Positions 45,540 to 56,934 are shown, counted from the first letter of the stretch. The stretch: 64,000 bases of DNA from Vandiemenella viatica (GCA_031002005.1 CM061914.1:10650148-10714147), one strand, 5' to 3'. The notes: generated from the sequence alone by a model not told the origin. Translations and numbers: made by a program.

Positions 45540-46074
45540 GTACTAGACGGGAGAAGACAGTGAGGACAATAGTTGCAGCCCATCAACTAGTGGGAAAACT
45601 AATCTTGTTCACTCCCTGCTGGAACACCAAAATGGACTTGATTTGGAACTGTGTATGTCTTTTCCAAGCCATTGTATCAGACAAAGTATCGATTACTAGG
45701 GAAAATATTAGAACATTTTAAACAAATTCAATATTTGACATTTACAGATAATCAAAGCGTACCTCCTCCAAGTGAAGCTCTATCTAATTCGGCGTTTGTA
45801 TTTGAGAAGCAGAATAATATACGAGGTTACTGGGCAAGCACAGATCAGTCGATTCTTACTACTGTTTCATACACATAGGCGGATACCGAAACAGTTGGTT
45901 GGAGAATTTTCTGACTTGATATTGTCGTCATTACATCCATGCACAATTGGTAGAATATTTGATACAGAGCACCTCAACACATACCTCCTACTTCTTATGA
46001 AAGAGGGTAATTTGGGTTTTCAGCGTAGATACTCAACCCTGTTGTTGACCCTGTCGATGAAGATAATGTTGTAA
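45540..46074 (+). pseudogene. Packaging-ATPase-like (A32/FtsK) fragment
   Basis: Plus strand, divergent from the minus-strand cluster. A Walker A-like 'SPSTSGKTNLVHSLLEHQNG' is encoded at 45577-45636. After a frame change come 'FSKPLYQTKYRLLGKILEHF', 'QSVPPPSEALSNSAFVFEK' (possible Walker B position near 45795) and, after another, 'RIPKQLVGEFSDLIL'. The order fits the genome-packaging ATPases of Maverick/adintovirus-like elements. Multiple frameshifts make it a relic. No polymerase B or integrase was found nearby. Confidence 0.5.
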
Positions 46075-46401
46075 CCAAAGAATATACCAATAAAGCAATT
46101 AATGAGGCTTTATTGTTTGTTTTAAAAAAAATTGACAATGGTTTAGAATATAGTTACGACGGATACGATTCAAGATAATGCATACCTACTAGATTTGGGT
46201 CGAAATTATTGTGAAGTCCCTATTAATGGTGCAATCCTTTTCTTATTTATTTTATTTTTATTTTTGTGGTCATCAGTCTTTCGACTGGTTTGATGCAATC
46301 CTCCTCCACCCCTTCCCATCTTCTGCTAACCTCTTCATATCTACATACCCCTTACAACCCACGTCCTCAATTGACTGCTTCATATATTCCAATCTCTGTC
46401 T

Positions 46402-47180
46402 TGTAATGTCCAGCCTCTGCTGTCATTGATTTTCCGTCACCTCTCCATTTGTGAGACATTTCATCCAGCCGTTTTGGAAGACAGGGAAGGTTGGCAAATT
46501 CCTGCTGGCGTCCTGTTGTCGGCTAGGTTGCTTTGTTTGAGGCAGGTAGAGATGCCACTCCCGGAGGGTGAGAGTGGTCGAGCTGTAGCGGGCACTTGCG
46601 GGCCAGCCCCCGTAAAGTCCGCACGTGTGTGTGTACGCGGATTTCAAAGAAACGTGGAGGTCGCGTTTTCGTCACGACAATATTTGTCGTGCTGTTTTTC
46701 TTTATGTGCTTAAACAAGTGAACCCACCTCAGTTGCCAGATGGAGTTAAAAGTGTATCTTCATAGTGAAGGAAACATCAAGGTCGCCGACAGCCTCCAGC
46801 AGTTACGATAAGTGACAATTTCATATAAACAATTTTCACCCAGTATACGCCCAAACTGAAGGAGTTTCGTGCTCTCCCTAGCCGGGAACAATTTGTTTAT
46901 TGTCTGTCAGTTTCTGTTCTTTTTCTTTTGCTGGCTGAGTTTCAATTTTTTGTGTAATGCTAAACAAACATGTATTTCTTTCAGTGTTTTATTCATTAAT
47001 GTATTTTTTTTTTAATTCCGCGCTCGTGTTTTCCTTTTGTAATCAGAGGGTGTAATTTAAATTTAATCCTGCTTTTTGCAAAAAAAAAATAAATATTAAA
47101 AGAACATTTTTTTAAATAAATAACATCTTGCATCTCATGCACGTAAATGTTTTCTCGGCATAACGAGCCTAGACATTTCA
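46402..47180 (+). repeat. Left LTR, 779 bp
   Basis: TG...CA ends. GC-rich 5' half with 'cccggagggtgagagtggtc', AT-rich 3' third with an A-run (47079-47089), 'aaataaataacatc' and T-runs. Differences from the right LTR that I can see: cacgtg/cacgcg, an atttg/aatat change, one C/T at 47043, and homopolymer lengths. Confidence 0.9.
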
Positions 47181-47567
47181 ATGGTGCGCCTCCGTTGGGG
47201 CCGAAACAATCAGGCCTGATACGATGTTTTTAAGGATGTTTATTAAATTGGAGTGAAGTTTATTTTTCATATTTTTGTGACAAACAGTAGTATCTAAATT
47301 TACGTTTGAAGTAAGCTTCCATGTCGGGTTTTGTATATCCCAATAGTGTATAAAACTATTAATTACATTTTTTATGTTAGGAATAATATGCGCTAATATT
47401 TCTATTACAGATTTTTAGATGCAGTGTACATGGTGCAGATTCGCATCGTTTGTGTAGTTATTAATTTATTCCAGATCATGTCGATTTGTTCAAAAAAATG
47501 TTGTTGCTGGTTTTTTGGATGATCAGCAAATTTTTGCTTTGCGAAAAATTTTGTGGCATAAGTATTG

Positions 47568-47760
47568 AGTTTTCTTTTTGGAGATGTTACTGGATATTTT
47601 GACATCTAATGTCGTGATATGTTGTACGATATTGCTGCTGTTCGTCTGGAGTTATTAAAATGTAAATGTTGTTTTGAGTTTTCTTTTTTGAATATGTTGC
47701 TGGATATTCTGACATCTTACGTCGTGATATGTTGTACGATTTTTCTGTTCGTCTGGAGTT
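47568..47760 (+). repeat. Two-copy tandem repeat, about 107-bp period, in LTR element
   Basis: 'gagttttctttttggagatg' to 'ttcgtctggagtt' at 47567-47653 is repeated with a few changes at 47676-47760. Shared core 'gtcgtgatatgttgtacgat'. It lies just upstream of the element's ORF, in a leader position. Confidence 0.8.
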
Positions 47761-47892
47761 TTTATAGGCGAGTTCTATTTTTGATTAGCAGAAGTAGGGG
47801 TTATGGATTTGAAATCGGTTCTGGCCCGATATACGTGTTACAATGAGAGGGTAGTAGTTACTCACTTATCGTAGGATTTAATAAAGTCAATT

Positions 47893-48942
47893 ATGGATAA
47901 TTGTCAATCATCTGGTACCATCATGGGTCCACGTGTACATATGAGTCAGCCATTTGCAGTATCAGCTGATTCTCATGAAATACCTAAGAACTTGAACGGA
48001 ACATTATTTCTGTTCATACAGAAAATCCAGGAGAGTATAATTAATTCGCAAAGTAAGACTGAAGAGATGATAGCTGATATTAAGCAGGAAATTCGCGATG
48101 GGTTCACCTCAGTATGTGAAAAAGTCGGTCCACCTGTAACGAGTGTTGTTGATTTAGAAGAATCTGGCCAGGTAACATTAAATACCGATACTAACATTGA
48201 TCACATTGGAGACGAAATCAGTAAAGAACAAATAAGTAAAACATCTGGGACACGGGGCAGAAACAACATGTCACTTATGGCGGAATATACAATTCAATCA
48301 GTGAATTATCCTTCAGAAGCTCATGTCAAGCCATTCGACACAATTAGACGCATCCCTTCACACAGATTTCGCAGTGAATATGGGGATAGAAGCTACGTTA
48401 AATTTCTTGAGGTTGAGAAAAAAGTTGCTTTGCTAGGCATAATGAGCGAAGATCTTTCAGAGAAATGGAATGTCTATTATTGTGTTGGCGGAGAGTTCAC
48501 AGGCCGAGGGGTGTCCAAGCGGGTTTTTCGGCACCGATACTTCAGCAGTTGCGGAGTGACAAAATCCAAGAGCTGGGAATGGATTCTGGCATGCCAGGAT
48601 AAGAGAATTTGTTCTAAAAAGTTACCCAGGGTACACAACAGAATAATGGTTCCGAAGAAGAGATTAAAATATTTTCATTTTCTCTTTGGAAATCACAGAA
48701 TCAGATGTCGCAATGTTGCCGTTTTTCATTTGGAGGGAAAGCGTTGTCTGAAAAAAATTTCTGGTCTGTTAAAAATATTATTCTTTTGGGAGCTAATCTA
48801 TTGGTTTGGTTTCAAAATATTATTTCAGATTTTTGTTTTTCTTCATGTAGAAAATATTCGTAGGAATAGTTTTGATAATTGGTCTGACAGCTGTTTTGTC
48901 CAGCATACATCAATTTGCTGTTTGTGGTGGAGGTATTTTTGA
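47893..48942 (+). CDS. Unidentified ORF of LTR element
   Basis: 349 residues from ATG 47893, no internal stop. Residues 35-75 form a likely coiled coil ('LFIQKIQESIINSQSKTEEM' and following). The middle is charged with no known motif, and the last 60 residues include a hydrophobic aromatic stretch ('GLLKILFFWELIYWFGFKIL') that may be a membrane segment or an off-frame read-through. There is no CCHC knuckle or protease motif. Position suggests a gag-like product, which is inference only. Confidence 0.5.
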   Translation: MDNCQSSGTIMGPRVHMSQPFAVSADSHEIPKNLNGTLFLFIQKIQESIINSQSKTEEMIADIKQEIRDGFTSVCEKVGPPVTSVVDLEESGQVTLNTDTNIDHIGDEISKEQISKTSGTRGRNNMSLMAEYTIQSVNYPSEAHVKPFDTIRRIPSHRFRSEYGDRSYVKFLEVEKKVALLGIMSEDLSEKWNVYYCVGGEFTGRGVSKRVFRHRYFSSCGVTKSKSWEWILACQDKRICSKKLPRVHNRIMVPKKRLKYFHFLFGNHRIRCRNVAVFHLEGKRCLKKISGLLKILFFWELIYWFGFKILFQIFVFLHVENIRRNSFDNWSDSCFVQHTSICCLWWRYF

Positions 48943-49763
48943 TAGATTTCTTTTTATTGTTACTGAAATATACAAATAGATGTTTTTGAGTTTGTTGATT
49001 ATTTATCGTTGATTTTTTTTAAGAGGTTGTTTGTCACACTTAATTTTTCTTGAATTATATAAAACTCTTACCAGTCACCAGGGTTGTTTGAATATTTTGT
49101 ACAAGATTTAATTGTGGTATAGTTGTTTCTACGTACGATTGTAAAGGAATTTTGTTTTTCATTTAATTTTTCATACAAACGGAAATAGTTTGTTTGTAGC
49201 AACATTTCGTTTCATATTTTTCTCGCATGAGATCAAGATTTTATTTGTTTTGCCAACTTTTTAAGTACGATAAAGATGAATTTTTGATCATCAAGTTATT
49301 CTAGTACGGGTGTAAATTCAGAATGCACACTCTAAAGGTTGCGAAAATTTTTGTGTTAATTTTACGATAAATAATAATAATAATAATTGTATGTTTAAGA
49401 GATTAGATCATAGACTCAGCCAGAGATTAGTAAAAAGAATGTATGTTTGTTATAGATAAGACCATTAGACTAAGAAAAAGATTCAAAAATTTGTATGTTG
49501 TTGCCGTTCGATAAGGACTCAGCCAAATGTCAGTTGAAAATGTAATTAAGTAGAAGTGAAACAATGCTTCAGGCCCATCACCGTTCATTTCAAAATACGG
49601 GCATATTCACACTGGTTTTCGAGTGTCAGTTGTGCAGTAACAGTTGTGTGGTGACGTCAAAGTTTTCAAGGAAATTAGAACTGAAGTGCAAATTATGGGA
49701 CATCAAACCACGGACTTTCAGTTTTCTTCGTCAAGAAAGACTTCAGCCAGTGGTTTGGGGCTA

Positions 49764-50542
49764 TGTAATGTCCAGCCTCTGCTGTCATTGATTTTCCGTC
49801 ACCTCTCCATTTGTGAGACATTTCATCCAGCCGTTTTGGAAGACAGGGAAGGTTGGCAAATTCCTGCTGGCGTCCTGTTGTCGGCTAGGTTGCTTTGTTT
49901 GAGGCAGGTAGAGATGCCACTCCCGGAGGGTGAGAGTGGTCGAGCTGTAGCGGGCACTTGCGGGCCAGCCCCCGTAAAGTCCGCACGCGTGTGTGTACGC
50001 GGATTTCAAAGAAACGTGGAGGTCGCGTTTTCGTCACGACAAATATTGTCGTGCTGTTTTTCTTTATGTGCTTAAACAAGTGAACCCACCTCAGTTGCCA
50101 GATGGAGTTAAAAGTGTATCTTCATAGTGAAGGAAACATCAAGGTCGCCGACAGCCTCCAGCAGTTACGATAAGTGACAATTTCATATAAACAATTTTCA
50201 CCCAGTATACGCCCAAACTGAAGGAGTTTCGTGCTCTCCCTAGCCGGGAACAATTTGTTTATTGTCTGTCAGTTTCTGTTCTTTTTCTTTTGCTGGCTGA
50301 GTTTCAATTTTTTGTGTAATGCTAAACAAACATGTATTTCTTTCAGTGTTTTATTCATTAATGTATTTTTTTTTAATTCCGCGCTCGTGTTTTCCTTTTG
50401 TAATTAGAGGGTGTAATTTAAATTTAATCCTGCTTTTTGCAAAAAAAAAAAAAAATATTAAAAGAACATTTTTTTAAATAAATAACATCTTGCATCTCAT
50501 GCACGTAAATGTTTTCTCGGCATAACGAGCCTAGACATTTCA
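49764..50542 (+). repeat. Right LTR, 779 bp
   Basis: Same length and ends as the left LTR, followed directly by the gtct target duplication and the continuation of LINE C. Confidence 0.9.
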
Positions 50543-52737
50543 GTCTTCCTCTACAGTTCTTACTTTCGACTGTTCCCTCCACTAACGAATTAACCAATCC
50601 AGCATGTCTCAAAATATTAGCTACCTGCCTGTCTCTACTTTGTGTAAGTTCTTCCACAAACTTCTTTCCTCACCCATCATTTGATTTCATACTTTGTCTG
50701 TCCATTAAATTTTCCACATTCTTCTGTAACACCACATTTCAAATGCTTCAATTTTCTTTGTTTCTGGTATTCCTAAACTCCACGCTTCGCTACCATAAAA
50801 TGCTGTGCTCCACACATAGAGTTTAAAAAAAGTTCTTTCTAAGTCCTAGGTCAAACTAAAAGATGTCTCTTTTTCATAAAGGCTCCTTTTCCTATTGCTA
50901 TTCTGCTTTTAACATCATTCCTGCTTCGGCCATCGGTTGTGATTTTGCTTCACAAGTAGCAGAATTCACTTACTTCTCCTATTTTATCCGATCCCATTTT
51001 TATATTTAATCTACTATGATTTGTATCATTTCTGCTACATTTCACCACTATTGTTTTGCTTTGATTTATATTCAGTCGAAAATCTTCCTTCAGTATTTTG
51101 TTCATGCCATTCAGTAAATTCTCAATATCATCAGAAGAGAATGTCATCAGTAAATCGTAGCATACTGATTTTTTCTCCCTGAACACTTATATCACATGAA
51201 AATGTTTCTTTTACTTCCTTTGTTGCTTCTTCTACATACAGGTTGAATATTAAAGGGGATAGAATACAACTTTATCTCACATCCTTTTTAACTGATGCAT
51301 GGTTCTATACTTTTATTATAGCCACTTGATTCTTATATAGTTTATATTCTTCTATCTCGATACTTTAAACCTGATTTCTTTAAAATTTTGAACATCTTGT
51401 TCCACCTAACATTATCAAAAGCTTTTTCTGAATCAACAAACGTCATAAAAGTATCTTTGTTTTTCTTGATCCGCCCTTCAATTATTAACCTTAAAGACAG
51501 AATGGCTTCCCTTGTACCGCGATTTTTCCTAAACCCAAACTGATCTTCACCTACTATCTCTTCTGCTACCCTTTCCATTATTCTGGTCAGTAATTTTGAA
51601 GCATGTGATGCTAGACTAATGGTGCGATAACTTTCACATTTGTCAGCTTGTGCTTTCTTCGGAAGTGTGAAGATGATACTTTTTTAAAAATCAGTTAGGA
51701 TGTCTCTTGTTTCATAACGTTTTGTTTTCACCTTGAATAATGTTTCGATTCCTTCTACTCCTAGGGATTTAAGAAGTTTTGCAGCTATTTCATCAATTCC
51801 AACTGCCTTATTTGCTTTCAAGTCATTCAGAGCTCTATCAAATCATGTCCCCAAAACAGGATCTCCTAGGTCATCAATGTCCACATCACCTTCCTTTTCC
51901 AATACACTATTGTTCAAGACGTCCCCATCATACAGTTACTCATTGTATTCCTTCCATCGGTTAGCTCTATCGTCTGAGCTTAAGAGAGGTTCCCATCGGC
52001 GGCTTTAATGTTTACACCTCTTTTCTACATTTCTCCAAAATTCTGTTTGATCTTCCTATATGAACATCTACTTTACCTATGACCATTTTCATTTCTACTT
52101 CTTCACACTTTTCTTGCAGCCATTTTTCTTTTTGCATTTCCTGTTTATGTGATTAGTAAATTGCCTGTATTGCTCTCTTCCTGCTTCGTCCTGAGCATTT
52201 TTATGCATTTTCCTCTGATCCATCAGCTCAAAAATTTCTTCTGTGATCCAAGGTTTTCAGGCGTTCCATAAAGCCTAGTATTTCTTTACCAGCTTTCATT
52301 ATTTCGCTCTTCCATGCATTGCATTCGTCCTCGGTTGAGCTCCTTTCATAGTGTAATCCTCTCAATAGTCAAATCGATCAGGGTTAACGTGAGACTGGAT
52401 TGGATAAAAATTAACTATAATATCAGGGTTACTCTACATTAAACAAGGCGATATATTCAGTTTTTTCGGTATATAAACCCTAAGAATCATTTACAGCAAA
52501 ATTAACTATCAGATATTAAATTTATAGTGAACACCTATAAGCTCCATTCGTTGCATGGACATGGACCCAACAACAACTAAACGACGTATCATTAATTCCC
52601 GGTTGCAATTCGACGGATGTAACTCGAACTGAATACGGACCAGATAAAATAATTTTTTAAGAATTTTTGAGACCTATGAGGGATACTATGGAAAACGTTT
52701 TCTTATCTCAGCGACATATACAGCAGCAGTCTCCGTC

Positions 52738-53193
52738 TTGATGAAAGATTTATTGAAGTCACTAACAACGGACACCTTTGACCTCGAACGCTCAAAATCC
52801 CTCGAAATTATTTTTAGAAAAGCAAGCGATCTTAAACAAAACAATGATGTGTATCATTTCCATGTAGATCTCCGTATTTGTGTGCTAGCGCCATTAAAGA
52901 GCCATGAAAAGAACCTATTGTTGTGTGATTCCTGGTCACGTCATACAGATTTTATCCTTCTAGATACAACTTTTCCAAACAAAGATGTAATGCTGAAGAT
53001 ATTGCCATCGAAAACAACAAAATATAGCCAACCCCTTGATGTTTACTTCTTTCTACAATATAAGCCCTATATCAGAAGGATTACTGATTTTGTAAGACTA
53101 CAATGTGCCAAAACACAAGTGAAGTTACATGATCGTTATTTGATCACGAAACTTCACTTTGTGATTTACAATCAATTTGCTGCACCTACGTAA
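52738..53193 (+). pseudogene. DDE-type transposase C-terminal fragment
   Basis: 151-residue frame with 'NLLLCDSWSRHTDF' (Asp-Ser-Trp block) and 'KTTKYSQPLDVYFFLQYKPY' ('QPLDV' block), the spacing and wording of DDE superfamily endonucleases related to pogo/IS630-type transposases. It ends in 'LHDRYLITKLHFVIYNQFAA'. The first catalytic Asp region is absent, so it is N-terminally truncated. No terminal repeats identified. Confidence 0.5.
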
Positions 53194-53289
53194 AAGCCTA
53201 TGTTGCAATAAGCTTGGCGAAATCTCGCATCTGCACAACAAGAGTGATCACAGAGTAAATTTCATTCCATCCGGTACAATTTTGAAACC

Positions 53290-53645
53290 TGCTAACAATT
53301 GAAATGTGGTGCTATAGAAGGATGCCGAAAATTAAGTGGACAGATAAGGTACGAAACGAATGAGTTTTTGAAATGATGGGTGAGGAAAAAGTTTGTGAAA
53401 GAGTCTTATAGAAAGAAGAGACAGTTTGGTAGGTAATATCTTGGGACATGCAGGATTGATTAATTGGTTATTGGAGGGAACAATTGAAGGTAAGAACTGG
53501 GAGGAAGACAGATATTAGAATATATAAAGGAGATAATTGAGGATGTGCGTTGTAAAGGGGTATGTTGAAATGAAGAAGTCACCAGAAGATAGGAAGGGAC
53601 AGAGTATTGCATCAAATCAGTCAAGAGACCGATGCAGCAACAAAA
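53290..53645 (+). mobile_element. LINE C 3' end fragment
   Basis: Reads 'EMWCYRRMPKIKWTDKVRNE' then, after stops, 'gacatgcaggattgattaat', 'ggaggaagacag' and the 3' end 'caaatcagtcaagagaccga'. Collinear with the inverse of 46250-46401 and 50543-50740. Confidence 0.75.
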
Positions 53646-54394
53646 GAAAGTATAAAACCTTAATCCCTATACTTGACATCAATCGGGTTCTGGTCTTCTC
53701 CCCATGAAGGAAAATTTGTGTTGGCACGATCAGAATGAATTCGTTGAAAGATTGAGTGGTGCTGAAGATTTTTTTTTTTTTTACTTGCAGAAGTTACAGA
53801 TATATTTCATTTTCCATTCCAGTACATTCAGTCTCTGCCCAACCTTCATACTGTTGAACTGAATCCACACTTCGTATCTGACATCATCTGAAAAGATTCC
53901 ATCACTGAAATTGCATGCAGCATTGTCGTCTCCACGTTTATCTCCCAGAGAAATCGTCATTGTCGTCATCAGTATGAGGAACCATATGGTATTCTTCCAA
54001 GATCATCTCTTCGCTGAGCTTACCTAATGGGCTTTTGCCTAATGGCAGTTTTGATTTAGATTTCTTTGCTGAGGTAACAGATTACACTTTCACAATCGTC
54101 TCACAATTGTTCAAGGCTGAACGCTTCACACTTTTCGTCAATCAATCGCTGTAAGGAGATCCAGTTATGATGGAAGTCTTGGTGGACTTGCGTCCACAAT
54201 TGCTTTTTCTTTACAATGGTGGGATCGAAGGTACATCAGATGGATTAACCCTTTTGAAGTTTAAGCAGTTGGTCGTTGATCCAAGGTGCTGAAATCTTCG
54301 CCTTTTCAAGTCAAGAGCTAGCCCGTTATTGGACCACCAATGGTAGCCCATTTTTAGACCATGCAGTACTTCAAGTTGATGGTCTCGGCAGCCA
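53646..54394. other. No recognised feature
   Basis: Short frames only; nothing recognised. Confidence 0.35.
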
Positions 54395-55282
54395 TCTTTA
54401 TATATAAAGATGAATGTATGTTTGTTTGTTCTTCATACAAATCCACAGTTTTCATCCGATCTGGATGAAACTTTGCACACTTATCCTTTAAAACAAGGAG
54501 AAAAATACTATCTACATTTGGTTGAAAAATTTTCTGTATAAATAACACATGTTGTCTCATAACTTCGAAATACGGCGATAGACAGACACGATGGATATGG
54601 ACGTCTCCGTACCGCGTTTCCGTGTAGTGGACTGGCAGCTCAGTGGTTAAAGCGCTTACTTACGAACGTCGTGGTCTACAGTTCAAATCTCCGTGGAGGC
54701 TAAGATTTTTAAAAATTGTTTTTCATTGTAAGAGTCAGGCCTGGGCCGTAGGTTATTTGGATTGAATGTTAAACTGTAGATATTAGAAAGTTAGGGGTGC
54801 AATGCGAGGCAAATCGTAGGTAGTCTTGCAATGTTGTAGGTGTACACTTTTTTACGTTATAATGATCCCTCAGGTGTTGTTTGCAGTCAGTGTGTGTGTG
54901 TAAACCGCAATAATAATACTATAAATACGGAAGTAAGTATCTGTCTTTTTGTTACGTTTTGACGATTAAATGGCTATATTGATACTGATGGAATTTGACA
55001 AGAAAATCTGTATGAAAGGCACAGGACATTTTTTCCAGTATGATTAACAGTTGTAGTCACGAAATTTTGAGACCTTATCGAATGGTGACAGAAATATGTT
55101 GGAAATTGATTCTCTTCAAGAGACAGGTTCGACGGTACAATGATATAGTGATAGCTTTCCTGTCATATTATTCCGACTCGATATTGTTTGGGACCAATCC
55201 TTCGTACCAACAACTTTCTATATTCAATTCTGGCAAAAAGTTTCTTATTCCACGCTTACTAAGTCGCGGGTACGAGGCTAGT
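54395..55282 (+). mobile_element. Helitron-like non-autonomous element, copy 1
   Basis: Starts tctttatatataaagatgaa after an A and ends gggtacgaggctagt before a T, as Helitrons do (5' TC, 3' CTRRT, A/T target). It contains a tRNA-like segment ('gcagctcagtggttaaagcg', 'tacagttcaaatctccgtgg') and 'ctggatgaaactttgcacac'. It is paired with 57345-58305, which shares all these blocks in the same order. No helicase coding. Confidence 0.5.
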
Positions 55283-55919
55283 TACAAAATAAATAAATCG
55301 AACAGGACAGGTGTCCTGCATAAAGCTCAGGTCATATCCATTGAGGTAAGGTAGAAGCCGTATAATTTACTGAGTAAGTAAGGGATAATTAATGTTGACG
55401 TATCTTGAAAAGTTTTGAGTTTTTCAAAAGCAAGTTTTCCGATAAACACATTTACTAGCCACTGATTTATTTATTTCGTGTCAAAAACGCTGCTTTAAAA
55501 TTGTTAGAAACAGTAATAACAATAACATAAATAAAATAATATCAATCAACAACAAAGAGTTCGTATGATGGATGACCAAAAGTCAGCAGCTTGTATGGCA
55601 CTGTCACTGGCGCGAAGGAGGTCTTGCAGAGTGCATGTTGATGGGCACAGCGGGCAATTGTACTAGCCACAGAAAATATTTATGTATATCGCTTAATCCT
55701 ATCATTTGTGAGAAATAACAACCTAAAGTTAAAAGAGTAAAATTCCAAAATAGTCTGATGGAATGATCTGCTTAGAAACGAAGAGGTTCTAGACAAACAC
55801 ATGAAGATCGCAAGTACCGTCGCGCCGGTCTAACACTCATCAAGGAATATACTGCACTTGTATGGCTGTGTGACCGAATGGTTAAATTCCAATCATTTTT
55901 TAAAAAAAACTGGGCAATC
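55283..55919. other. No recognised feature
   Basis: No motif or repeat end seen. Confidence 0.35.
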
Positions 55920-56150
55920 TCAATATGGCGCTGTCGATTGTGGTTTTTTTTGCGATCTAACGCCAAGTCATTGTATCTGGAAAGGATTGGGGATGGGAGG
56001 AGGCAAGAAAGTGGTAGGAATTCGGCCTTAGACCTTTGAAAGAAACGTTCCAATATTCACCTACAGGGATTTAGAGAAACCATGGACAACCGAAAGCTGG
56101 GATTTGAATCCGCGTCCCATCGGAAAGCCAGGCACGTGCCGTCTGGTGAA
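55920..56150 (-). mobile_element. SINE1 copy, minus strand
   Basis: Minus strand has 'acgcggattcaaatcccagc' (B-box), 'tgtccatggtttctctaaat' and 'gtaggtgaatattggaacgt', matching the SINE1 body. The tail is 'atgacttggcgttagatcgc'. Confidence 0.65.
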
Positions 56151-56934
56151 ATTCCAGTAGAAAAGAGAGCTACAACTCCAAAATTAAGATAAGACCAACT
56201 TGTCTTTTTTCTTGTTCCTGAGCAGATTTAGAACATGACTTAAAAGCTGCGGAATATCGTGTCTCGCTTCGTCACTCGACGTGCGAACATGAAGTTGAAA
56301 TCAGTTCCCAACATTTCAATATTTTTAACTATAACTTGGTATCACTTGAAAGGTTGCCGAAATCTTGATGCTGAATTCACTGCTTGGCAGCATATCATCA
56401 TGCTCCCTGAACTGTGTAAGCAGGATCAAATTCTTATCAAAACAGTTTAAAAATGTGATTTCTTGTTAAGGTGCAGTTCACGGGAGTGCAGCCGGATAGT
56501 GTCGTAAAATGACGACGTTTCGACAACCTGCTCGCTAGTCTTCATCGAGTCTATTTTAGATATTATTGCTTGAAATCACAAACCAGACTTCATATTCATG
56601 CTAAGTTATCTATTGGTAACTTACATCAGGATCGTTTGTTGCATCTTTAAATCAGACAGGAGAAAAATAAATGCGATAAAGGAGTCGAATAATCTGATAC
56701 ATAGAAAAATAAATGATTTCCAGAAATCATAACTGGAAAAACTGTTTGTTCAAGGCATAAAATGCAAATGACTTAGCTTATCGCTTGGCTATTAACACAA
56801 TTTTTCAAAACAAATTGGCTGAGTGGAATAGAGTGATTTCAAAGTCCTCCATATATTAGGGTGATGAAGGGATGTCCAGGTCATACCTTAAGTATAAGTC
56901 GGGTAGTAGACGAGCAACATTATGAGTATCACCA
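56151..56934. other. No gene recognised; one hammerhead-like motif
   Basis: On the minus strand at 56511-56549, 'tcgatgaagac', a gac/gtc stem, and 'gaaacgtcgtc' occur in hammerhead order, but the C-U of the core is changed. Nothing else seen. Confidence 0.3.

Larger units (their letters stand above)
46402..50542 (+). mobile_element. LTR retrotransposon-like element without pol
   Basis: 4141 bp. Two LTRs of 779 bp (46402-47180, 49764-50542) both run TGTAATGTCC...ACATTTCA. The target duplication gtct lies at 46398-46401 and 50543-50546 within LINE C. A primer-site candidate tggtgcgcctccgttggggc starts two bases after the left LTR; a polypurine tract before the right LTR is weak (tttggggcta). 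The interior has one long ORF and no visible protease, RT or integrase. LTRs differ by a handful of bases, so the insertion is young. Confidence 0.85.
46247..52370 (-). mobile_element. LINE C, minus strand, split by an LTR element
   Basis: The 3' end is 46247-46401 ('tttgtggtcatcagtctttc', 'gactggtttgatgcaatcct'); the rest is 50543-52370. Across the junction the sequence rejoins as ctctgtcttcctc. RT frames: 51342-51578 ('EDQFGFRKNRGTREAILSLR', 'FVDSEKAFDNV'; the first catalytic region has Ser-Glu before KAF), 50950-51186 after a deletion of the 'FADD' region. 51600-52370 holds the linker ('LKANKAVGIDEIAAKLL' in minus frame). Inactive. Confidence 0.85.

Noticed and set aside
45651..46074. Host gene on the plus strand
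   Set aside because: Several frames are needed, and the block order fits a viral-type ATPase next to other virion-type remnants.
46426..46713. Plus and minus frames of 74-95 residues repeated at 49644-50075
   Set aside because: Both lie in the LTRs and are open only because the repeats are GC-rich there. No motif and no reason to call genes.
46402..50542. Segmental duplication explaining the 779-bp direct repeats
   Set aside because: TG...CA ends, a 4-bp target duplication and exact rejoining of LINE C outside favour LTR insertion.
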